Origin: HKST-UBA178 sp965223815
Lineage (GTDB): Bacteria; Pseudomonadota; Gammaproteobacteria; Chromatiales; Chromatiaceae
Length of the DNA: 64,000 nt
Direction of reading: 5' to 3'
Assembly: GCA_965223815.1 (NCBI GenBank)
Contig: OZ245019.1
Coordinates: 3,286,001-3,350,000 of the forward strand
The first letter of the stretch is position 1; each line of letters opens with the position of its first letter. Shown piece by piece: positions 1 to 9,164 of the stretch. The translations under genes were made by a program, and so were the position numbers. A model generated the notes under the pieces. The model worked only from the letters and a program-made list of their open reading frames with translations, did not search any database and was not told the origin of the DNA.

Positions 1-1059
1 TATAAGTTCTAACCAGTGCTCTGGAAAAACTGAGGCCAGAAGGGCTATTATCCCGGTAACCATACCGCCTGCGAATGTCAATTTCTGCAGATAAAGTGTT
101 AGTCCTCGCTTTCCTAGGGAGGATAAAATTTGAGAGGCTCGGGGAGTAGCAAAGTTATCGAGTGCAAGAAAAAAAATGCTCACAATACCAACTATATTCC
201 GAGCAGCTGCCATAGCACCAACGGCTGTCACGGACAGGAAAATACCGGTGGCATAGATAACCAACTGCGTACCCAACCAGTAAACGACATTTTTAGCTAG
301 TAGCCAGTTTCCAATTTCCCAATGAGATCGAAATGTAATTGACCATTTTTCATGACGTTGGTCATTAGCATCTAACAAGCCTCTCGATCTAACGAAGCCA
401 TGAGTAGCTGCAAGGTATGACGTAAACGCCATCAAATAAAGGCACGACTCTACTGTGATGCCATAGCTGTATTCAAACCAAACTATTAGGGCGACCTGCA
501 GCCCATAGCTTAGACAATCGTTTGCCAACGCCTCGCTAGGTTTTTGCAGACTGAAAAAAAGTTTGCGATAGTATTCCTGTAAAACGAAACCGGAAGCTGC
601 GCAACTCAATGGAACCGCGTATCTCGTGGCATCAGAGCGATCGATTGCAACCTCAGCCAATGAGCCAATCAAAAATATGATGAAAAAAGTTAGGAGTGTA
701 AATATATACTGGTGATTGGCAGCCGATTTATAGTAAGGATCAGATTCTTCCCGCTGCCCTTTTTGCGGCCCAATAACCAATAGTGGTGTAGTAAGTAATG
801 CATTATGGATGTTGGAAATAAACAGAATCACACCATAGAGAAGTACAAATAGACCATATGATTCCATTCCCAGGAATCTAGCCAGGAAAAGACCGGTAAC
901 AAAATTGACGCCACTGACCAGTGTTTGATCAATTAGTGCAATGCTAATGATTTTCTTACCCAACTGTTTCTGTTCTCGAATAGTTGCATCACGTGTACTT
1001 CTGCTAGTTGATTGAAGAAATCCGCTCAATAATAAATCTTCTGAACTCAGTGGCGACAC
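1..1059 (-). CDS. Polysaccharide flippase (Wzx/MATE-like), 3' end outside the window
   Basis: The minus-strand frame is open from about position 1059 to the window edge and encodes a very hydrophobic protein with many predicted membrane segments. The first segments carry motifs such as LVSGVNFVTGLFLARFLG, typical of oligosaccharide or O-antigen flippases that move lipid-linked repeat units across the inner membrane. About 350 residues are visible; the family is usually 400-500. No ATG sits at the right place. A GTG at 1059 preceded by AAAAGG, or a TTG at 1029, are the candidate starts, and both overlap the 3' end of the upstream DUF4091 gene. The family call rests on hydropathy and N-terminal motifs only. 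Confidence 0.75.
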   Translation of the reverse strand, partial: MSPLSSEDLLLSGFLQSTSRSTRDATIREQKQLGKKIISIALIDQTLVSGVNFVTGLFLARFLGMESYGLFVLLYGVILFISNIHNALLTTPLLVIGPQKGQREESDPYYKSAANHQYIFTLLTFFIIFLIGSLAEVAIDRSDATRYAVPLSCAASGFVLQEYYRKLFFSLQKPSEALANDCLSYGLQVALIVWFEYSYGITVESCLYLMAFTSYLAATHGFVRSRGLLDANDQRHEKWSITFRSHWEIGNWLLAKNVVYWLGTQLVIYATGIFLSVTAVGAMAAARNIVGIVSIFFLALDNFATPRASQILSSLGKRGLTLYLQKLTFAGGMVTGIIALLASVFPEHWLELI

Positions 1060-2764
1060 CGCTAACCTTTTCTGGCGTGCTATTCAATATCTCCTCTATG
1101 CTTTTCCCAGATACCGCTGCGTATGTCGCAAGATACCTCAGATCATCTACACCCTCCCGCCATGCCTCCCACTGCAATGTTGGTATTGGCTTTGACTTGG
1201 TAGGATACGCCATTACATTAGGACGATAGTTTGATACACCCCACTTCATCCAGTCATTCCAACACTCACCTGATTGATAGGCATAAGATAATGTGCCAGC
1301 AAATCCTTTCAGTGCTAGTCTGAAACCATAGGTATATCTTGTAGTTTCCGGTTTCTCTTCCCCAGCATGAGGCAAACCGTATGCTATAGGAGTGATACCA
1401 GTTTCCCTTAACTGGTCAATTAGTCGATCAGATGTACTATGTTGTACTAGCGCATAATCCAAATAGCCTCTGAGTGCTTTCGCGATTGCTGGATCGCTAA
1501 CCGCGACTACATTCTTTTGACCAGTTTCTTTCGCTGCTCTAAATGTATGCAACGACTCTCTAAGCGTTCTCAGCTTTTTTTCATCTCTGTTGTAAACCCA
1601 AAAACCCTCCACTCCAGCGGATTGGAAGATTTTCATCACACGATTCATTTTTTCTGCGTATTTTTCTTTATCATCGTGATATTTCACTTTCCAATCGAGA
1701 TAGATTATTGGTCGCTCTGTCAACCCGGCTTGTTTTACCAGGTCAATCTGTCTAGCCAAAACTTTGAGATTACTACGTCCAGCTCGAAGTAAATATTCAT
1801 GATCTATTGTCACCTGATTGACTCCGTGAGCCTGCATATCTTTCAGCTCACTAAGCATTTGATCCCTGTTTTTTCCTCTTGCAACGAATATGGTCTTTTC
1901 GGAATCTTGAAGCCGGGCTAAATAGAACTGCCCCATATTGATTGTGTTATCCACCAGTTTGAACGGCAATACAGATAATGATAGTAAAACCTGCTGATCA
2001 AATGATGCTCCTCCTTCCGTCATGCCTTTGATAGATATACGGCCAATGTACTCTCCGGGAGTCGCATCTTCCGGGACAAGAAGTGTTATCCAGACCTGCT
2101 GATTCCTCCTCGCTGGTAAGTCGAACGCCTGGAGAGAATCTGAGTCTTTAAACTGCTGGGACATCCTGACTGAATTGGTCTGATCCTTCATATCCACGCG
2201 CACAAGGCCTGGGTCATGTAACAACAACTCCGGAACCAGTCTTTTATAGTTATTGCGCCTATTGATTCGCATGGTATCTGAGGATTGAAACCATGCTTTC
2301 ACTAGTCGAATATCAATTGCTCCATTAGAGATCTTCTCCCGAATACCTACTTTGTTGACAAGCTCGCTCACTTCGATTTTGATATTTTTTAGCGCTACCG
2401 AACCAGCCTGAATCACAAAACTACCTGGCTCATATTCCCCGGGTGTTGCCACTATAACCAGTCGTCTATGCTTAGGCGCTTCTTTGAGAATTGAATAGGG
2501 AAGGATGCCGTCATCTAGGAAAGGTTTATCAAGAACTACTACTCTGGCCTGCTCCCTTTCATTGCCGCGTCTATGCTTGATGGCGACTTCGGGATTATTG
2601 GCTTGCGGATCACCATAGGTCACCCAAGCTTCATGCATCGAAGGCGTTCTTTTTACATTCGATTTATCGTTTGATAACCCAACACTACTCAAACCTTCCG
2701 CGGTCGATATAATCCCCAGAAGAATGCTGAAAAGAAGCATGCTTGGTAGGTGGCGAACTTTCAT
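1004..2764 (-). CDS. Secreted DUF4091-type (glycoside hydrolase-like) protein of the EPS locus
   Basis: This 586-residue protein has an N-terminal signal peptide (hydrophobic stretch about residues 8-22) and a C-terminal motif WEAWREGVDDLRYLATY that matches the DUF4091 signature found at the end of glycoside-hydrolase-like TIM-barrel proteins. The middle carries YLDWKVKYHD and FWVYNRDE, which fit an exported barrel with acidic active-site loops. It lies between the tyrosine autokinase and the flippase, so a role in trimming or remodelling the exported polysaccharide is inferred from context. No activity can be read directly from the sequence. Confidence 0.6.
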   Translation of the reverse strand: MKVRHLPSMLLFSILLGIISTAEGLSSVGLSNDKSNVKRTPSMHEAWVTYGDPQANNPEVAIKHRRGNEREQARVVVLDKPFLDDGILPYSILKEAPKHRRLVIVATPGEYEPGSFVIQAGSVALKNIKIEVSELVNKVGIREKISNGAIDIRLVKAWFQSSDTMRINRRNNYKRLVPELLLHDPGLVRVDMKDQTNSVRMSQQFKDSDSLQAFDLPARRNQQVWITLLVPEDATPGEYIGRISIKGMTEGGASFDQQVLLSLSVLPFKLVDNTINMGQFYLARLQDSEKTIFVARGKNRDQMLSELKDMQAHGVNQVTIDHEYLLRAGRSNLKVLARQIDLVKQAGLTERPIIYLDWKVKYHDDKEKYAEKMNRVMKIFQSAGVEGFWVYNRDEKKLRTLRESLHTFRAAKETGQKNVVAVSDPAIAKALRGYLDYALVQHSTSDRLIDQLRETGITPIAYGLPHAGEEKPETTRYTYGFRLALKGFAGTLSYAYQSGECWNDWMKWGVSNYRPNVMAYPTKSKPIPTLQWEAWREGVDDLRYLATYAAVSGKSIEEILNSTPEKVSGVATEFRRFIIERISSIN

Positions 2765-3232
2765 TTATGCATACTCAACTCTGCTACTCAATATTGCTGG
2801 ATTTTCTTGCCACACCGCTCTTTATAACCTCCTGATCATGTTGACCTGGGGCCGAAAAGCCAAGCCCATTTTAGCAACGCCGTACAAAGCGATTGCAGAA
2901 CTTTCCATTGGATTGAATAGTGCGGTACGTATCTTGCCGGAAAAGCGAAAAGATGGCAGGAATGTATCCGAAAAACACCTGATTCCGTCGATATCCGCTA
3001 GCGGGCAATATTCATTTTATAATGAACCGCAAAATAGAAAAATGCCTCCCAATCAATCCTTGATCGCCATAGATAGCTATCGGCTAGGCCAGAGGAATCT
3101 TTGAGAATCTTGTTTCTAGCGTGGTTGGCTAATAAATTGGTCCAAGCTTCCTAGCTATCGTGTTAGGAAGTCGACCTGGTAGAAGGGCTCTCAGTAAGAT
3201 TTTAACCCGATTCGCAGCTTGATTATCTATCC
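2765..3232. other. 468-bp gap without a convincing gene
   Basis: No credible coding region is visible. A plus-strand open frame crosses the DUF4091 start but has no family resemblance. An inverted repeat with 7-bp arms, CTTCCTA and TAGGAAG, spans 3147-3170, about 65 bp downstream of the autokinase stop. It has no T-tract and could be a weak terminator or processing hairpin. The minus-strand leader of the DUF4091 gene contains AGGAGG followed by TTATAAAG, but no matched -35 element. Confidence 0.4.
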
Positions 3233-4054
3233 TCAGTAGGGGGACTGTTTTACCCGTTGGGCCTTGTTCAGTACTGTTCCGAGGAAATGCGAATCCTCTA
3301 ACAGATGAAGACTTTGATTAACCTCTGCGGGAGTGTTCACACCCTCCTCTACCACCAGCAGTGTGGACTCCACCTGTGGCAAGAAGGCTAAAGCATCGTC
3401 GAGATGTAGAAGAGGAGGTAAATCGAAAATTACCACTCGTTTGCTATAGCGACCGGTAATGTCCTTGACCAGACTGCCCATACGAGGAGTGGACAACAAT
3501 TCAGATGAGTGTGGTACTGTCTTGCCGGCGGGAAGAATAACTAGCCTATCTATTCCCGGATTGAACAGAAGCTCTGGAAGTTCCGCGCCTTGTTGCAGAA
3601 AAGTCGTCAGACCTCGCTCAGATTCAAGCTCAAAGTACTCGTGGAGTGATGGTCGCCGCAGATCAAGGTCAACAAGCATGACTGTGTGATTCATTTCCAT
3701 CGATAAGCTAACGGCCAGATTTGAGGCGATCATCGATTTACCGCTTCCTTTCGTTGGGCTGGTAATACCGATAGATTTAATTCCCTCCCTTCTAATCCTA
3801 TGCAGCACCTTAGTCCGCAATACACGAAACACATCTGCTTGGGGATGATCCTTAATGTTCGCTACAACGCGATTCTCTCTCAAACGATCCTGAGAAGTCG
3901 GGACAATACGCGTTTGAGAATAGGTAATTTCACTATGATCCGGTTGCTCCGAACTTTCCACTCGAGCTTCTGCTCGCGGAATCAAGTTTTCGTCCCGTGC
4001 GTTCGTGCTGCGCTGCTGTCGGGCCTTTTCAAGGGCTTTTTGAATTCTTTCCAT
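3233..4054 (-). CDS. XrtA-type EPS-locus tyrosine autokinase (EpsG/CpsD-like BY-kinase)
   Basis: A 273-residue cytoplasmic P-loop protein. The Walker A motif (SPTKGSGKS, about 99-107), Walker A' (VMLVDLDLRRP, about 125-135) and Walker B (VVIFDLPPLL) are those of bacterial tyrosine kinases that control polysaccharide chain length. The N-terminus MERIQKALEKARQQR is the typical start of the PEP-CTERM-associated autokinase group. It is followed downstream by the DUF4091 and flippase genes and preceded by its membrane activator, the Wzz/GNVR protein. The C-terminus ends in QSPY with a single tyrosine rather than the usual Tyr-rich cluster, so the autophosphorylation tail appears minimal. Confidence 0.85.
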   Translation of the reverse strand: MERIQKALEKARQQRSTNARDENLIPRAEARVESSEQPDHSEITYSQTRIVPTSQDRLRENRVVANIKDHPQADVFRVLRTKVLHRIRREGIKSIGITSPTKGSGKSMIASNLAVSLSMEMNHTVMLVDLDLRRPSLHEYFELESERGLTTFLQQGAELPELLFNPGIDRLVILPAGKTVPHSSELLSTPRMGSLVKDITGRYSKRVVIFDLPPLLHLDDALAFLPQVESTLLVVEEGVNTPAEVNQSLHLLEDSHFLGTVLNKAQRVKQSPY

Positions 4055-4172
4055 TTTTCGTTGACACTACTCCGATATTTCCCTCAATGGCCGAGGGCTA
4101 GCAAGGAAGCTGTTCTGTTCAGATGTCAAAATTACGGCTCCACAACGCTTGTATAGATCAATGTGGTTGAAT

Positions 4173-5939
4173 CTAGATACCTGAATCTAAACCCAATTTT
4201 CGTTGAATAATAAACCACACCACATCCAGCGGATAATAAAAATAGTGAAACGCCGCAGCTGTTGCCGCGACCAACCCCAGTAGTATGATAACCATGAGAA
4301 TTCTCAAGTTCCTTTTGCTTTTTCGGTTATCCTCCGTTTCGATATAAGGGACAACAACCAGTGGTGGCGCTCCGGTAACAGCGATTAAACCCTGAGAGCC
4401 CTTAATTGAATCACTCATACTCTCTGCTACCGCCACAGTTCCCACCCCGCCAGCCATTGAGAATACCATTCCCAAGAAAAAAATAGCCAGGCGATTCGGT
4501 TTTGCAGGTTCCTCGGGAAGCAGGGGGGGTTCTATGAGTGAGAAACGCTCGCCTTTGCTTTCGCGCTCTAGGGACTCCGCCAACTCGGCCTCTAACTGCT
4601 TGGCCTTGACCTCTTTGTATTTGGCCAACGCATTTTCGTAGTCTCTCGTCAGTGTGCGATACTCCCGCTCTACCTGAGGACTCTTCATTAGACGTTCTTC
4701 AAAATCAGCGATTTTAACCCTAATTTCTTCACGGCTTTGAAGAATTGACTTAAGCTCACTTTCGGCAGCGCTTAGTTGCGCCTGAAGTTGGATATACGCT
4801 GGATTATCGGGGCGCTGCACCTGAGAGGTGCGCCTTGGCTTAGGGCGCGACCTCTTAGCCTGCGCCAAGGAAGCTTCAGCAGTGTCGATAGAACGCTGCA
4901 GTTTCTTCACATCCGGGTGCTCTTTGGAATAGCGCTTGCGCAAGGATGCCATCTCAGCGTTTAGATCTTTCAGCCGGCGACGTATCTCATTGGCGTCGCC
5001 AACTACTCCTGTTTCTTGCTCCAGAGCACTGATTTCCCTACGCATTTTAATTAGGTCGGGATGGTCTGCGGAATAACGGGCAGCAGCACTTATATACTCC
5101 GACTGGAGCGCTTGTAAGCGATCTTCAGAACTCAATACGCGTTTTCCGTCGCTGGCGTATAGATCGCTCGTGGGACTCAATTGCGCCAGTTCTGATTGAA
5201 GATAGATTTTTCGTTCTTCTAATGTACGGATTCTTTGATCGTTGTCTTGAAGCTCGCGTTCAGCCCGCTCCATTAGCTGTATATTTAACTGTTGCAGCTC
5301 TGGCAGATTGTTGATGTTCTTCTCTTTGAACTCGGCTAGGCTTGTCTCAAGGTCTGCTACCAATTCCTGCAGCTTCTCAGACTCTGCGGCCAGAAATCCA
5401 GAAGTCTCTACAGCCGACTGAGTCCGTCGCTTCAAGTTTTCGTTCAAATAAAGCGACACCAATTCGTTTGTTACGCGTTGGGAAAGCTGGGGACTATGGT
5501 CACTAAAGGACAGTTTAAACGCGATGGTGGCTGTAGTCGGGCGCCCACTGCGCGGATCAACTACGTTGGCACTAATCATCTCCAACGAAATGTCTTCCCG
5601 CATCCTATCAACCAGTAGGTTTAAGCTGGTGTCCTCGCGATCCTCCTTGTACAGGCCATACTGCTCAATGATTTTTTTCAGGTTTTCCGTAGTCATTACC
5701 CTCTGGCTGATGATTTGAATGCGCTCGCCAGCATAGGATGTAACCGTAGAACGAACCAGATCAGAGGGGATCTCCTGCTGCTCGATAAGAATCGTAGCCT
5801 CCGAGCGGTATATCGCTGGGAGGAGCATTGCCACTGCAGTACTGATGATAAGAATAATAAGGGCTGGCCATATCAACTGCTTTTTCCTGCGCCCAAGAAT
5901 CGCCAGGTAATCACCAAGGCCTTTTACGTCTTCGTCCAT
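4173..5939 (-). CDS. Chain-length determinant (Wzz/GNVR, EpsF-like) without kinase domain
   Basis: A 588-residue inner-membrane polysaccharide co-polymerase. An N-terminal membrane helix lies at about residues 22-42 after a short cytoplasmic head. It is followed by a Wzz domain, long coiled-coil segments (about 190-460) and a GNVR-like motif near PQVEREYRTLTRDYENAL, then a second helix near 480-505. A third hydrophobic helix near 548-570 follows a short loop. The tyrosine kinase domain is absent and is supplied by the separate gene just downstream. The protein is expected to set polymer length together with that kinase and the export protein of this locus. Confidence 0.85.
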   Translation of the reverse strand: MDEDVKGLGDYLAILGRRKKQLIWPALIILIISTAVAMLLPAIYRSEATILIEQQEIPSDLVRSTVTSYAGERIQIISQRVMTTENLKKIIEQYGLYKEDREDTSLNLLVDRMREDISLEMISANVVDPRSGRPTTATIAFKLSFSDHSPQLSQRVTNELVSLYLNENLKRRTQSAVETSGFLAAESEKLQELVADLETSLAEFKEKNINNLPELQQLNIQLMERAERELQDNDQRIRTLEERKIYLQSELAQLSPTSDLYASDGKRVLSSEDRLQALQSEYISAAARYSADHPDLIKMRREISALEQETGVVGDANEIRRRLKDLNAEMASLRKRYSKEHPDVKKLQRSIDTAEASLAQAKRSRPKPRRTSQVQRPDNPAYIQLQAQLSAAESELKSILQSREEIRVKIADFEERLMKSPQVEREYRTLTRDYENALAKYKEVKAKQLEAELAESLERESKGERFSLIEPPLLPEEPAKPNRLAIFFLGMVFSMAGGVGTVAVAESMSDSIKGSQGLIAVTGAPPLVVVPYIETEDNRKSKRNLRILMVIILLGLVAATAAAFHYFYYPLDVVWFIIQRKLGLDSGI

Positions 5940-6075
5940 CTGTTGCCTGTCCTAATGCTTTTCTCGGTTAACAACAATCACAAGCTATATTAGCCAATAC
6001 CTAATCCATTGTTACGAAAACCGTTCCCAATATTTAGCGAACAATAGCTGTATGGTTTGGCTCTCTTTTTTACGC

Positions 6076-7281
6076 CTACAATTGACTCCAACTAGAGATA
6101 GACTCTCTCGGCCAAATGTAGTTTATATTTAGGAAAACCGCGTTACTGGTCGCTCGGCCGGTATTGCCGGAAGTGTATTCCTGTGTCCTGTAACGATACG
6201 ACCCGGAAATTGTCCACCAGCGTGTCGCACGCCAACTCACTTTGGGCTCGAAATAGAAGTAATCTCGATTCTGGCTATCATCATCTACCCCACCGGTGCT
6301 GGTGTTGCGATAAAAACCTGTATTCAGCGAATAACCAACCCGTTCCGAATATTTACCATTCACGTCGAGTTCTGCTGCGTTGGTACGCAACAAACGACCG
6401 GTGGAGCTGGGGCTTTCGTAGGATCTCAATACCGCTCCGATATTCATCGTTTCGTACGCCTTACTGAGTCTTAGTTCCAGCATGTAGTTGGTATCATCGG
6501 AACTCTCTTTTCGTCCTCCCGGGCCGCGGAAATCGAACTCGGTATACCTCGGACCGATCAGAAAAACACCTGTCCAAGTTTCATCAAACTGATGTATTGC
6601 CCCGACTTGAAACCAATAGCTGTTGTACTCCGAGAATACGTCCTTGGCTTCATACATAGACCGATTAAGAGAAAACTGGAGCTTCGTACGCTCCGAGTAA
6701 TCGTATGTAGTCGAAAAGTCAGCCACATCATAGCGGTAGTCGATGAGACCGAAACGTTCGTTGTCTTCGTATTCAGAGTCCGAGTAAGAATAACCCAATC
6801 CTATGGAAGCGCGTTCGGTCGCTTGCCACTCCCATGAAGGCCTCAAATAGCGGTAAGTCCGGGGAATATTGGTCGCCACGAAGCCTGAAGTGAGCAGTTC
6901 ACTGGTTCGCGTACTATCGTTGTAATACTTGCCACCTAGACGAAATGTGTGCAGTCCCGCCTTGTAGGCCAAATTCATGTCAAAGAACTGATTGCTGGTA
7001 TCCAGATCCTGATGCCCGTCATAGGCAACTGTATCCAACTTTATCCCAAAGTCGGCCTCGCTAACTTCGGTACGTACCCCGAAGCGAGCGTTTGCTGCTA
7101 AATAGGTGCTGAACGCGGAATCCACGAAGCGGCTTGTAAAACGGACGTTGTCATCGTATCCAAATCGAGCGCGAAAATCGGGTTCGAAGTACCACTGCTC
7201 AGAAACCGCGTTAACGCTGATGGCAAGCGTCGAGATCAGCGTCAACGCTCTCAGGAGAAAGATTTTCCTTACCTGGCTCAA
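6076..7281 (-). CDS. Outer-membrane beta-barrel of the EPS locus (EpsL-like)
   Basis: A 401-residue exported protein with an N-terminal signal sequence (to about residue 26), then alternating aromatic-rich strands (for example FRARFGYDDNVRFTSRF and YSYSDSEYEDNERFG) typical of a beta-barrel. The final strand is near NAVFLNINYIW. Barrels of this type accompany PEP-CTERM/exosortase EPS loci and are thought to pass polymer across the outer membrane. The chosen start is a TTG at 7281 with only a poor ribosome site, so the start is uncertain. It follows the export-protein gene on the same strand. Confidence 0.75.
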   Translation of the reverse strand: MSQVRKIFLLRALTLISTLAISVNAVSEQWYFEPDFRARFGYDDNVRFTSRFVDSAFSTYLAANARFGVRTEVSEADFGIKLDTVAYDGHQDLDTSNQFFDMNLAYKAGLHTFRLGGKYYNDSTRTSELLTSGFVATNIPRTYRYLRPSWEWQATERASIGLGYSYSDSEYEDNERFGLIDYRYDVADFSTTYDYSERTKLQFSLNRSMYEAKDVFSEYNSYWFQVGAIHQFDETWTGVFLIGPRYTEFDFRGPGGRKESSDDTNYMLELRLSKAYETMNIGAVLRSYESPSSTGRLLRTNAAELDVNGKYSERVGYSLNTGFYRNTSTGGVDDDSQNRDYFYFEPKVSWRATRWWTISGSYRYRTQEYTSGNTGRATSNAVFLNINYIWPRESISSWSQL

Positions 7282-7413
7282 GGTCTTGGATTCTCTGGAA
7301 TCTGGTCGTATCTGGGATGTCGTTGAATTACATCGGCTGGCGGGCCGAAAACTTTTCTCGCCCGAGGTGCCAACTCTCCTACACCAAGGATCTGGTTATC
7401 TCGTCTCCTCGGG

Positions 7414-7986
7414 TCAGGGAACCAAAACGACATCGCCGGGCTGCAGCACAATATTTTGCTTCAGGTCTCCCCGCTCAACAGCCTGATAAGAAAAAGGTAT
7501 TGCAGTCTGCTTCTCTCCACTGCGGCGCAGTATCTGAATTTTCTTACCATTGGCAAACGGGTTCATACCCCCTGCCATACTGAGCGCCTGAACCACATCG
7601 ACATAGCGATTTACCATAAATTCCCCAGGCTTGTTCACCTTACCAATAACGTAAATTCGATTCCCCAGATTCTGTGCCAGGCTCACGGTCACAACTGGAT
7701 CGGGGATATATTTGGATATGCGCTTGGAGATCTCCTCTCCCAGCTCGGTCAAAGTGCGCCCTTTGGCGGCGATTTCCCCTACCAGAGGAAAACTAATCCC
7801 ACCATCCGGCCGCACCAGCGCTTCCTGCTGCAGCCCCTCTTCCTTCCATACCGAAACGGAAAGGATGTCTCCCGGCTGCACTCCATATCCGCTGTCAACA
7901 CTAGCTCCCTGCAGTGAACCACAAACTAGTAGAAGCAGAGCACCGAGCAAGTGGATCGACGGTTTAAATGAGTGAGAATAATTCAA
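7414..7986 (-). CDS. Polysaccharide export protein (Wza-like, EpsE-type)
   Basis: About 190 residues with a signal segment ending near LLLLVCGSLQGA, then a poly-export domain (YGVQPGDILSVSVWKEE, VRPDGGISFPLVGEIAAKG) and an SLBB-like region (IYVIGKVNKPGEFMVN), finishing in LQPGDVVLVP. This short form is characteristic of exosortase-linked EPS loci. The frame is open further upstream to an ATG at 8130, but a TTG at 7986 preceded seven bases earlier by GGAG gives the normal length and puts the signal peptide at the N-terminus, so TTG is preferred. The cysteine in LLVC could be lipidated, although valine before cysteine is unusual. Confidence 0.85.
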   Translation of the reverse strand: MNYSHSFKPSIHLLGALLLLVCGSLQGASVDSGYGVQPGDILSVSVWKEEGLQQEALVRPDGGISFPLVGEIAAKGRTLTELGEEISKRISKYIPDPVVTVSLAQNLGNRIYVIGKVNKPGEFMVNRYVDVVQALSMAGGMNPFANGKKIQILRRSGEKQTAIPFSYQAVERGDLKQNIVLQPGDVVLVP

Positions 7987-8137
7987 GGCTGAACTCCACT
8001 GTCTGCTGTAAATCCTTAAGGGTTTTACAGTATTGAAGTGGATGAGTAAATAGGGACCCTGATAATTAGGAACTGGAATATCCCAGATTTGTCCCGACCA
8101 TTTCGGAATCGTACTTCCAAGACGGGACAACGTAAAT

Positions 8138-8163
8138 CGGGCCAGACCAGCAAGTCTGACCCG
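8138..8163 (-). terminator. Hairpin downstream of the PEP-CTERM gene
   Basis: A 10-bp stem with one G-T pair (CGGGTCAGAC and GTCTGGCCCG on the minus strand, loop TTGCTG) starts about 27 bases after the PEP-CTERM stop codon. The following bases on the minus strand are not a strong T-tract, so it may pause rather than fully terminate transcription before the export-protein gene. Confidence 0.45.
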
Positions 8164-8189
8164 ATATCTGTTTTTATTGTTCTTTGGAT

Positions 8190-8933
8190 CTAGGCAGAAG
8201 CAGCGTTTCTGGAACGTCGTCTTCGCGCCACCCCAACCAACCCCGCGAGTCCAGTACCGAACAGCCAGGCAGCTGCAGGAACAGGAATAGGTGTAGTCCC
8301 ATCGCCTATTCTGTCTGCGGTAAACAACCAGTCACTGGCCGCAAGATGGGTATCACATACGGAAGGTTTTCCGACAGGACAATGATTCAACCAGCCCCAT
8401 CCGGATAGCGCCCCATCGTTGCGCCGATGCCCAGTGCCATCCTCATCTCCCAACTGGAAAGAGTAAGAACCATTGCTCTTATCTCTCAGGTCGAAATCCC
8501 CGAAAATGCTGCTAATAGTGCCGAAGTTCTGATTATCGGCAACCACCACTACATCCTCTACCCCCCCATCTCCGCCGGGAGTAGAGACGCCGACTTTATA
8601 AGTGAAACTGATATCCCAGACCGCCGTGGTCGCCCCGTCGTATACCGAGCCGATATCCTTACCGCCGAAAGCCTGGCCTTGGATGATGACAGTATCGATG
8701 CCGTTCCAGTATAGCTTCATATCACTGCTGGCGTGATCGAAATCGAAGGTGTAAATACTGTTGGTATCACCGTCAACCAATCCATCAAGGCGTAAACCGT
8801 ATTCAGGGTCAGCGGCGTTACCATCGGGATGGTTACTCAGTTTATAGGTACCCGACATCAGCGCAAAGGCGCTAGAGGTCCAGAGTACAAAAGCCAGTAA
8901 TAGCAATGCAGAACATAGAGACCGTCTTACCAT
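8190..8933 (-). CDS. PEP-CTERM (VPxPA-type) sorted exported protein
   Basis: About 247 residues. It begins with a signal peptide (hydrophobic core SALLLLAFVLWTSSAFA) and ends with VPVPAAAWLFGTGLAGL followed by an arginine-rich tail, the tripartite PEP-CTERM sorting signal in its VPLPA-like variant recognised by XrtA-type exosortases. The central region is Asp/Gly-rich and predicted beta-structured, with no catalytic motif seen. The start at 8933 is chosen because GGAGGA lies nine bases upstream; the frame extends to 9005 without support. A sigma-54-like promoter sits about 46 bp upstream. The exosortase itself is not in the window. Confidence 0.8.
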   Translation of the reverse strand: MVRRSLCSALLLLAFVLWTSSAFALMSGTYKLSNHPDGNAADPEYGLRLDGLVDGDTNSIYTFDFDHASSDMKLYWNGIDTVIIQGQAFGGKDIGSVYDGATTAVWDISFTYKVGVSTPGGDGGVEDVVVVADNQNFGTISSIFGDFDLRDKSNGSYSFQLGDEDGTGHRRNDGALSGWGWLNHCPVGKPSVCDTHLAASDWLFTADRIGDGTTPIPVPAAAWLFGTGLAGLVGVARRRRSRNAASA

Positions 8934-8978
8934 TTTATTATCCTCCTCCATTACCGATTTAGTATCGCTGGGAGACCA

Positions 8979-8994
8979 TACAAGTTCTGGGCCA
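8979..8994 (-). promoter_or_regulatory. Candidate sigma-54 (-24/-12) promoter of the PEP-CTERM gene
   Basis: Minus-strand TGGCCCAGAACTTGTA matches the sigma-54 layout TGGCACRNNNNTTGCW in length and in the GG and TTG elements. It has two mismatches (C for A at position 5 and T for C in the -12 GC). It would give a leader of roughly 30 bases. PEP-CTERM genes are known in other bacteria to be driven by sigma-54 with the PrsK/PrsR pair. Confidence 0.4.
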
Positions 8995-9164
8995 AAATTC
9001 CACATTCATATAGAATTCAGCTATCTATCCCATCAATTAAACTGATGAGCGTTCCGGTGTGTAAACTTTTCTGACGCTTGATGTTGCGATGATTAATATT
9101 ATAAAAATTAGGGGATTAGGCGATTTTTTACGGATTTCGGCTGGGCTGATATGCAGTTTGGCAA

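Noticed and set aside
2724..3104. 126-codon plus-strand open frame in the EPS intergenic region
   Set aside because: Overlaps the start of the DUF4091 gene, has no recognisable family and no ribosome site; treated as non-coding.
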